A stretch of DNA of 21,650 nt from DASYML01 sp036399835 (GTDB lineage: Bacteria > Acidobacteriota > Blastocatellia > Pyrinomonadales > Pyrinomonadaceae), in NCBI GenBank assembly GCA_036399835.1, contig DASWMI010000171.1, positions 1 through 21,650 of the forward strand, in the 5' to 3' direction. Positions 7,099 through 12,704 of this stretch are shown here, piece by piece. How positions within the stretch are numbered: the first letter of the stretch is position 1; every line of letters starts with the position of its first letter. Made by a program: the position numbers and the translations under genes. Under the pieces are notes generated by a model that was not told where the DNA came from, ran no database searches, and was given only the letters and a program-made list of their open reading frames with translations.

Positions 7099-7371
7099 TT
7101 ACTTTCTGCTCTTCTTCTCTGTGACGGCCTTGAGCGCCTGGAAGGTCGGCGGCCAGAGACCTATAAAGATCGCCGCTTCCTTTTTACCTGAAAGGAAGAG
7201 AGCGATGGAGGCTCCGATTGAGCCGAGTGTCAGAAGATGAAAGAGGCTGATGCCCGTCGTATCTTTGGTCGCCTGGTCCACTGTCCGCGCAAGCGACTCG
7301 GCCACGTCCGGCTGAGCGCCCTGCGCAGTTGTCTCATTTTCTCTTCGTGTAGCTGTTGCTGCCTGTGACAT
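7099..7371 (-). CDS. Small membrane-associated protein, unknown function
   Basis: 90 residues. A polar, probably disordered N-terminus (about 1-40, rich in A, T, Q, E) precedes a hydrophobic stretch, HLLTLGSIGASIALFL (about 45-60). After a short SGKKEAA turn comes a second weaker hydrophobic part (AIFIGLWPPTFQALK, about 67-81), and the tail is basic (KKSRK). This is likely one membrane helix or a hairpin. GGGGGAG lies at ideal spacing before the ATG at 7371, so the gene is surely translated. It is monocistronic and diverges from the B12-type regulator. No family recognised. Confidence 0.78.
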   Translation of the reverse strand: MSQAATATRRENETTAQGAQPDVAESLARTVDQATKDTTGISLFHLLTLGSIGASIALFLSGKKEAAIFIGLWPPTFQALKAVTEKKSRK

Positions 7372-7700
7372 GTAAACTCCCCCTGTGTGCCATGATAACG
7401 TTAATCCCCTGCGTTCAACTCTCTCTGAGCATAACTCCCCAGGAGCCTGGAACGATGCCCGAAATCAGAAAACGGCTGGATCTCTTTGCCAAATGCTTTC
7501 CCGCCTCTTAAAGCGCGAGCGCGCCAGCCCCGACCAGCCTCTCAATCTTTCACGGACAGTATATAGGAGACGCTCAAAGCGTTCATCACGAGAAGATGTC
7601 AAACGGCGAGTTTTTACGTGTCAGGCTGTTTTCCTATAAGATTCACGGCAGGAGCGAGATTTGTAGTATATTAATAACGCTCGAACCGCTCGATATTATT
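7372..7700. promoter_or_regulatory. Divergent intergenic region before the CarH-like regulator
   Basis: 329 bases with no convincing gene. It holds a perfect small palindrome, ACGCT-CAA-AGCGT (7570-7582), and a TATATAGGA stretch (7560-7568). A weak promoter-like pair, TTCACG (7642-7647) and TAGTAT (7664-7669), is spaced 16 bases apart. The TTCACGG word occurs twice (7549 and 7642). The region must also carry the promoter of the minus-strand gene at 7371, which I could not pin down. Confidence 0.45.
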
Positions 7701-7701
7701 A
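7672..7701. promoter_or_regulatory. Imperfect palindrome overlapping the start of the CarH-like gene: candidate operator
   Basis: TAATAA (7672-7677) and TTATTA (7696-7701) form the outer arms, and TCGA (7681-7684) and TCGA (7689-7692) the inner arms. This gives an inverted repeat of about 30 bases centred about 15 bases before the ATG and overlapping the -10-like TATATT. The position suits autoregulation by the MerR-type protein encoded next. Binding is inferred only. Confidence 0.4.
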
Positions 7702-8576
7702 TGAAAGAGAGAGAAGCAGAGTTTTTGACGACGCAGCAACTGGCGCGGCTGTGGGATGTCAGCGAGGCCACGATCAAGCGTTGGGCGGATGCGGGCCATC
7801 TGCGTCCGAGCCGGACTATCGGCGGCCACAGGCGTTTTGCGCTCGCCGAAGTGGCAAGATTTCAGCGAGCGCATAGCCCTGATGTTAAAGCGGCGGCTAA
7901 AAAGGCCGTTCGTGCAAAGGCGCTCTCGCAGGCACTCAAGGCTGACGAGGGCGACGCGCTCGAACGCTTCTTCAAGGCCATCGTCACGGGCTGGAGCGAG
8001 ACAGCCGTCTCTATCCTGCTCAGGCTTTATCTAAACAAAGTTCCGCTGGCGAAGATTCTCGACGAGATGGTCGCGAGCACCATGCACCGCGTCGGCGAAG
8101 GATGGCGCGAGGGCAGGATGTCTGTGGCGGACGAGCACCTCTCGACAAGGACCATGATGAGAACGCTGGAGGCCGCGAGCAATCTGCTCAGGCTGGAGCA
8201 GCCGGGCGGCAAGAGCGCGCTGTGCTGCGCGGTCGAAGATGAGCTGCACGAGATTCCCGTACACTGCGCTCAAATCCTGCTTGAAAGCGAGGGCTGGCGC
8301 GTCATGAACCTGGGGGCCAATACTCCCTTCTTCGCACTCGCGCAGGCGGTCGAGAAGCATCAACCGCAGCTTGTCTGTATTTCTTCGACGATGAATCTGG
8401 CGCTGGACAGGTGCGCGCGTGAGTATCCGCAGTTCCAGTCGGCAGTCGAAGCGGGCGGCGCTCGCATAGTGCTCGGCGGAGAGGGATTTATGGACCAGGC
8501 TGTGCGGCAAAGATTTCCCGCCGCTCTTTACGCAGAGAATTTCAACCAGCTACGGGAATTCATCAAGGCCGGTTGA
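7701..8576 (+). CDS. MerR-type regulator with B12-binding module (CarH/LitR-like)
   Basis: A transcription regulator predicted to bind DNA through a MerR-type winged helix and to bind cobalamin as a light or B12 sensor. 291 residues. The HTH lies at about 8-57 (TTQQLARLWDVSEATIKRW, then GGHRRF). A helical B12-cap domain (about 85-165) carries the W-x9-EH signature: W135, E145, H146. A Rossmann-like B12-binding domain (about 172-290) has ELHEIP with H183 as the likely lower cobalt ligand. Two departures from CarH are visible. The residue after W135 is R136, where Thermus CarH has the histidine that binds cobalt after light. ExHxxG is ExHxxP. An earlier in-frame ATG at 7596 would add an unusual 35-residue leader, so I prefer 7701. 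No ribosome site is seen. No carotenoid gene is adjacent. Confidence 0.88.
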   Translation: MKEREAEFLTTQQLARLWDVSEATIKRWADAGHLRPSRTIGGHRRFALAEVARFQRAHSPDVKAAAKKAVRAKALSQALKADEGDALERFFKAIVTGWSETAVSILLRLYLNKVPLAKILDEMVASTMHRVGEGWREGRMSVADEHLSTRTMMRTLEAASNLLRLEQPGGKSALCCAVEDELHEIPVHCAQILLESEGWRVMNLGANTPFFALAQAVEKHQPQLVCISSTMNLALDRCAREYPQFQSAVEAGGARIVLGGEGFMDQAVRQRFPAALYAENFNQLREFIKAG

Positions 8577-8620
8577 ATGCTTAAAGATCTGGAGCTTAAT
8601 CCGCGCCATCGTCTTTGCGT

Positions 8621-10024
8621 TTAATCTTCGCTGTGGTCTTCGCCGTCATAGTGGAGCACTATGCGCTCTTCGTCGACGACCGTTTCGAGATGGACCGGGC
8701 GGCCCCAGAGCGTGTAGACGTGTTCCAGAGCTTTGCGTCCGTAACGCTGGTCCAGCTCCGTTCCCTCGTAGGCGTGTCTCAGGTATAGCTCGCGGTTATT
8801 GTTGTAATCGCCGTCGGCAACCATCAGGTAGGGGAAACCGAAGTTGGTCATATTCGCCACGAGCTGGTCGCGGACCTGCTTCCAACGCTTCTCAGTGATG
8901 GTCCACTCCTCTTCTTCGACCAGCTCATAGACAAAAAGGTCCAGCTCTTCGCACAGCTCTTCGGTCAGGTAGTTGCGCAGGAAAGAGATGTCGTTATCAA
9001 GCTCGCGGACCTCGAAAATCTTCTCGCGTCCCTGCCCGCCCGCGCGTCCGAGTCTTTCTTGCTCTTCACTGCTCGGATTATCCCAGCGGCGCTCGATGTC
9101 CTCGAAAATCTTGTAGCCCAGATAATAGGGATTCAACTGCCCTTTGTGCGGCGAGATGACGCCCGAATGCAGGTCCGCAAACTCCAGATGCTCGTCATCC
9201 GTCAGCTCAAGCTCGCGCATGATGCGTGAATGCCAGAAGCTGGCCCAGCCCTCATTCATGATCTTGGTCTGCATCTGCGGGATAAAGTATTCCATCTCTT
9301 CGTGAATCATCGCCATCACGTCGCGCTGCCAGTCCTCCAGGTGCGGCGAGTGGCGCATGATGTAATAAACGATGTCCTTTTGCGGCAACTGCTCTTGCGG
9401 TGGTCCATCTTCTTCGACCGCTTCAGGCTCTATAGTCTCTGCCAGATTCCAGAGATCGTCATAGCGACCTTGCGCGCGCTTTGGTTTTTCACGAGGCGGG
9501 TCCTGCGGATTTTCGCGGCGTATAAAGAAATCAGGGTCAATGTGCTCTTCTATGGCGAGCACCGCATCGAGAAACTTTTCGACGCGCTTGCGCCCGTACT
9601 TAAATTCGTACTGCATCATGCGGCCCGAATGCGACGAGACGCTTTCGACCATCCGCCGGTTGGTCTTCGAGAAATAGACGTTGTGCTTGAAAAAGTCCAC
9701 ATGCCCGAGGACATGCGCGATGACGAGCTTGTTCTGAATCGGGCTGTTGGTTTCCAGGAGAAAGCCGTAGGCCGGGTCCGTGTTGATGACGACCTCGTAA
9801 ATCTTCGAGAGGCCGAAGTCATACATCGTCTTCATGCGATGATAAGCCTTGCCAAAGGTCCAGTGAGAATATCTGCCGGGCAGAGCGTAAGAGCCAATCT
9901 CGTACATCACGCCCGCCGGCACGATCTCGAACCTGGTCGGAAAAGGGTCGAGTCCGAACTTCAAAGCAATCGTCCAAATCTGTTCGAGAGCCTTTTCGAG
10001 GTCTTTGATTTCGCGGTCTTCCAT
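8621..10024 (-). CDS. spoVR: SpoVR family protein (YcgB-like)
   Basis: 467 residues. It opens with LEKALEQIWTIALKFGLDPFPTRFEIVP and contains YEIGSYALPGRYSHW, KIYEVVINTDPAYGFL and the histidine-rich HVLGHVDFFKHN, all typical of SpoVR/YcgB. Later come MNEGWASFWHSRIM and GVISPHKGQLNPYYLGYK. SpoVR is named for a Bacillus spore-cortex defect, but the family is widespread in non-sporulating bacteria, where it travels with PrkA and YeaH. The biochemical role is unknown; the His/Glu-rich core looks metal-binding. A linker rich in P, E and Q (about 170-215) separates the two conserved halves. It is slightly shorter than E. coli YcgB (about 510). It is last in the prkA-led cluster, 26 bases after the 44-residue ORF, and converges on the CarH-like gene. 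Confidence 0.94.
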   Translation of the reverse strand: MEDREIKDLEKALEQIWTIALKFGLDPFPTRFEIVPAGVMYEIGSYALPGRYSHWTFGKAYHRMKTMYDFGLSKIYEVVINTDPAYGFLLETNSPIQNKLVIAHVLGHVDFFKHNVYFSKTNRRMVESVSSHSGRMMQYEFKYGRKRVEKFLDAVLAIEEHIDPDFFIRRENPQDPPREKPKRAQGRYDDLWNLAETIEPEAVEEDGPPQEQLPQKDIVYYIMRHSPHLEDWQRDVMAMIHEEMEYFIPQMQTKIMNEGWASFWHSRIMRELELTDDEHLEFADLHSGVISPHKGQLNPYYLGYKIFEDIERRWDNPSSEEQERLGRAGGQGREKIFEVRELDNDISFLRNYLTEELCEELDLFVYELVEEEEWTITEKRWKQVRDQLVANMTNFGFPYLMVADGDYNNNRELYLRHAYEGTELDQRYGRKALEHVYTLWGRPVHLETVVDEERIVLHYDGEDHSED

Positions 10025-10050
10025 AACAACTCTGCAATCCGAAATTTCCC

Positions 10051-10185
10051 TCAGCCTTCAGATTTCCCGTTGCGGCCTTCGCTGATGTATCGCTCGATGA
10101 CTGTAATCAAGGAGTTGAGCCGTTCATCCGTTTCGGCTACTTGATTGGCGGTCCGCCCTTGAGCTTCAACCTTCAACACCTGCAT
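10051..10185 (-). CDS. 44-residue small protein between yeaH and spoVR
   Basis: ATG at 10185 directly follows the TAA of yeaH (10188-10186) with no gap, and the TGA ends 26 bases before the spoVR start. The product begins MQVLKVEAQGRTANQVAE and continues TDERLNSLITVIERYISEGR before a polar tail. The middle is one amphipathic helix with leucine/isoleucine spacing that could form a coiled coil. I recall similar short helices of the type ERLNALI-x-VVDR in many small bacterial proteins, without known function. The gene has no good Shine-Dalgarno, so translation would depend on ribosomes finishing yeaH. Its place in the operon and codon use support it, but length alone does not. Confidence 0.55.
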   Translation of the reverse strand: MQVLKVEAQGRTANQVAETDERLNSLITVIERYISEGRNGKSEG

Positions 10186-11355
10186 TTAAGCTTCGATGCC
10201 GCGTTTGCCGAAGAACTCCTTGAGCGCCGGATAGACATCCTCCCTGTCATCAATCCTGACGCCGACGAAACGCTCCTTATTCTTCAGTCGGTCGCTAAAG
10301 ATAGAGAGCAGCGCGCCCGAAGAGCGACGATAGCTCGAAGCGCCCTCTTCGCCGATCTCGCCGTAGCCGAAGAGATTGCAGGTCTGGATCATCTGGTCCG
10401 CGAGCCTGACGGCCTCTTCGTTATCGGAGTAGTAATTGTCGCCGTCGGAAAAATGGAAGGGATAGATATTCCAGTCCTGCGGGTTGTAGCGCTGCTGTAT
10501 GATTTCGAGCGCGAGCTGGTAGGCGCTGGAGACGACCGTCCCGCCGGATTCGCCCTGCGTGAAAAACTGCTCCTCCGTGACCTCTTTGGCCTCAGTATGA
10601 TGCGAGATAAAAACTATCTCGACGTGATCGTACTTCGTGCGCAGAAAGCGTACCATCCAGAAATAGAAAGAGCGCGCGATATATTTTTTGAACTCGCCCA
10701 TGCTCCCCGAAACATCCATCATCGAGATGACGACCGCGTTGGATTCAAAGCGCAGTCGGTCTTCCCAGGTCTTGAATCTTAAATCCTCTTTCCTGATTTT
10801 GCCGAAGCGCGCGACGCCCTCTTCGCGCGCGTTGCGGCGTATGTTCTCCATAATCATGCGGCGCTTGTCCAGATTAGCCATCACGCCCGTCCGTCTGATC
10901 TCGTCAAAGCGCGTGGTCTTGGACCGGACAGCCTTTTTCGCTTTCTCTTCAAGAAAGGGCAGGTGCAGGTCTTCAAAGATGAGCGCGGCGATCTCGTCTA
11001 TGTTGACTTCGGCTTCGTAATACTCGCTCCCGCCTTCCTGCCCGGCTGGTCCAACGCCGCCCTGTCCAGGCCCCTGTCCGGGCTGGCCTTCGCGCGCGAT
11101 GACATCGCCTACGCGCGTCTTGCCGTCGCCCTGCCCGACGTGTTTGCGCTTGCGATAATCGAAACGAAACTTGTACTCGTCGAGCGACCTGATCGGCACT
11201 TTGACGGTGCGCTTGCCGTCCGACATGATGATCGCTTCGTTGGAGACGATAGAACCCAGGTTCTTTTTGATCGCATCCTTGACGCGCTCTTTATGGCGCT
11301 CCTGGTCAATAATCCCCTTGCGCTGCAATGACCAGTCGTTGCGTTGTATAGACAT
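10186..11355 (-). CDS. yeaH: YeaH/YhbH family protein (DUF444) with von Willebrand factor A domain
   Basis: 389 residues. The N-terminus (SIQRNDWSLQRKGIIDQERH) and the basic KFRFDYRKRKHVGQGDG segment are typical of DUF444. A Gly/Gln-rich linker spans about 88-110. The VWA domain (about 205-380) has the MIDAS metal motif DVSGSMG (D214, S216, S218). In E. coli yeaG-yeaH are co-transcribed and serve nitrogen starvation and stationary phase, and YeaH is thought to work with the PrkA kinase. Here it lies downstream of prkA but separated from it by two other genes. GAGAGG at good spacing precedes the ATG. An 11-base inverted repeat links its leader with the end of the upstream hydrolase. Confidence 0.95.
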   Translation of the reverse strand: MSIQRNDWSLQRKGIIDQERHKERVKDAIKKNLGSIVSNEAIIMSDGKRTVKVPIRSLDEYKFRFDYRKRKHVGQGDGKTRVGDVIAREGQPGQGPGQGGVGPAGQEGGSEYYEAEVNIDEIAALIFEDLHLPFLEEKAKKAVRSKTTRFDEIRRTGVMANLDKRRMIMENIRRNAREEGVARFGKIRKEDLRFKTWEDRLRFESNAVVISMMDVSGSMGEFKKYIARSFYFWMVRFLRTKYDHVEIVFISHHTEAKEVTEEQFFTQGESGGTVVSSAYQLALEIIQQRYNPQDWNIYPFHFSDGDNYYSDNEEAVRLADQMIQTCNLFGYGEIGEEGASSYRRSSGALLSIFSDRLKNKERFVGVRIDDREDVYPALKEFFGKRGIEA

Positions 11356-11371
11356 CTCAAACCTCTCGAAT

Positions 11372-11434
11372 CGTCAACGCGTCAATCTTGAAAAGATAGC
11401 TCGCTTCTTCTCTTGAGTGGTTCACGCGTTGACG
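11372..11434. repeat. Perfect 11-base inverted repeat spanning the hydrolase stop and the yeaH leader
   Basis: CGTCAACGCGT (11372-11382) and ACGCGTTGACG (11424-11434) are exact reverse complements, 41 bases apart. One arm lies inside the last codons and stop of the hydrolase gene, the other 17 bases before the yeaH start. In the mRNA this could form a stem that brings the yeaH ribosome site close to the hydrolase stop. Confidence 0.65.
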
Positions 11435-12375
11435 AACTTGCTGACCAGCTCCGTAAAATCCTGCGGATACTCTTCCTGCGGGAGATGTCCGCAGCGGCGA
11501 AAGACTATCAGCCGCGCAGACGGCATCTCGCGCTTGAGATGCTCGCCCAGGCGCAAGGGGGTGTCCGTGTCCTGCTCGCCCCAGATGAGCAGGGCGGGCT
11601 GTCTGATGAGATGCGCATCGCGCTCTATGCGGTCCGCGCTCCAACGCCTCAGAGAGCGCAGGATGGCGCGGTGCGTGCTCGCGGCCTTGAGCGGCAGATG
11701 TCGCAATTCGAGCCTCTTATCATCAAAGAGCTGCCGCGCGCCCTCGGAATAAATCTTGTTCAGCCGTCGCCGGACCAGCCAGCGCGAATCCAGTAGGAGC
11801 GGCGATACGATGTCGCCAAAGAGGGGCGAACGGGCGAGCCTTAACAGCGGCTGCTTCTTCGCTTCGTCATTGATGACGGCCCCGACCAGAACGAGCTTGG
11901 CGACGCGCTCTGTATAATCGAGCGCGCAGGTGGCCGCCACAGCGCCGCCGTAAGAGCTGCCGACGAGCGTCGCGCTCTTGATGCCCAACTGGTCCAGAAG
12001 ACCCATGACCATACGCGCCTGCGCCTCAATCGTATATTCTCCATCCTGCGGCTTGTCGGAAAAACCGTGGCCGAGCAGGTCAACGGCGATGACCCGAAAG
12101 CCGTGGGCGGCGAGCGGCAGAAAGACTTCGCTCCAGACCAGCGTCGAAGCGCAGAAGCCGTGTATGAGCAGGACGGCTGGACCATTTTCGGGTCCGGCAT
12201 CCTGATAATGCACGCGCGTTCCGTCCATCGTCGCAAACCAGGAATACTCAGCGTGCATGATCTCGCCCGCGTGCTCGCGCCAGAAGACATCGCGCGGGCG
12301 GCTCAAGAGCTTGGCGGCCACAGCCGCGCCCGCCACACCCGTCGCGCCCGCCGCTATCCAGTAACGTTTTTTCAT
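11422..12375 (-). CDS. Alpha/beta-fold hydrolase with N-terminal membrane segment
   Basis: 317 residues. A short hydrophobic Ala/Gly-rich segment at about 5-22 suggests a signal anchor. The alpha/beta hydrolase fold follows: oxyanion region LLIHGFCAST (about 69-78), VDLLGHGFSDKP, nucleophile elbow GSSYGG with S141, acid D269 in WGEQDTDTP and base H297 in RCGHLPQEE. The triad is complete. A helical cap lies at about 170-245. The substrate is not predictable; related enzymes are esterases, lipases, epoxide hydrolases or C-C bond hydrolases. It starts 12 bases after the KOW gene stop and ends 66 bases before yeaH, so it is embedded in the prkA cluster, which is not usual for this guild. No Shine-Dalgarno is visible. 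Confidence 0.9.
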   Translation of the reverse strand: MKKRYWIAAGATGVAGAAVAAKLLSRPRDVFWREHAGEIMHAEYSWFATMDGTRVHYQDAGPENGPAVLLIHGFCASTLVWSEVFLPLAAHGFRVIAVDLLGHGFSDKPQDGEYTIEAQARMVMGLLDQLGIKSATLVGSSYGGAVAATCALDYTERVAKLVLVGAVINDEAKKQPLLRLARSPLFGDIVSPLLLDSRWLVRRRLNKIYSEGARQLFDDKRLELRHLPLKAASTHRAILRSLRRWSADRIERDAHLIRQPALLIWGEQDTDTPLRLGEHLKREMPSARLIVFRRCGHLPQEEYPQDFTELVSKFVNA

Positions 12376-12387
12376 AATCGTTGGAGG

Positions 12388-12588
12388 CTAGCTTTCTTCA
12401 GCAAATGAAATCTTTTCGACATCGGAGAACTTCAATTTTATGGGCCGCTGCCTGCCGAAAATTTGGACCGTAACCTTGAGCAGCGCTTTCGCCTGATTGA
12501 TACCGTCTATCTTGCCTGTGAAAGAGGCGAAAGGTCCAGATTTGATGCGGATGGTATCTCCTAACCTGAAAGTCTGCGCTTCTTCCAC
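12388..12588 (-). CDS. Stand-alone KOW domain protein (NusG C-terminal-domain-like)
   Basis: 66 residues. The whole protein matches the C-terminal KOW domain of NusG: FRLGDTIRIKSGPFASFTG (about 7-25), then the IDGINQ turn, LLKVTVQIFGRQ and a VEKI end. NusG's N-terminal domain, which binds RNA polymerase, is absent. GTG at 12588 is the only usable start, because an in-frame TAG lies two codons upstream. In NusG the KOW domain binds ribosomal protein S10 or Rho, so a free copy could compete for or recruit these; this is inference. It lies between prkA (116 bases upstream, with a hairpin between) and the hydrolase (12 bases downstream), hence probably in the same operon. The ribosome site is weak. 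Confidence 0.82.
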   Translation of the reverse strand: MEEAQTFRLGDTIRIKSGPFASFTGKIDGINQAKALLKVTVQIFGRQRPIKLKFSDVEKISFAEES

Positions 12589-12616
12589 GCTCTATTCAAC
12601 ATCCTGTTTAAAGCAT

Positions 12617-12653
12617 AACGCCCGCACCTTTCAACTTGAAAAGCGCGGGCGTT
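12617..12653 (-). terminator. Long hairpin after prkA: partial terminator or processing site
   Basis: AACGCCCGC (12617-12625) pairs perfectly with GCGGGCGTT (12645-12653). The stem continues inward, with two mismatches, to TTTCAA/TTGAAA around a single-base loop. On the minus strand it is followed by ATGCTTTAAACAGG, a weak T-tract. It lies between the prkA stop and the KOW gene and could reduce or shape expression of the genes downstream. Confidence 0.65.
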
Positions 12654-12704
12654 GTCGTTTACCTCTCATCAATTTAGTGCCGAGCGCGCCGCCCGTCTCA
12701 CAAA

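Noticed and set aside
7596..7700. Earlier ATG for the B12 regulator
   Set aside because: It would add 35 residues without match to the MerR start, although a weak GAGAAG precedes it. Not fully excluded.
9230..10144. 304-residue open frame opposite spoVR
   Set aside because: Shadow of spoVR produced by strong third-position GC bias; no domain. The same holds for 12909-13988 opposite prkA and 17991-19088 opposite alaS.
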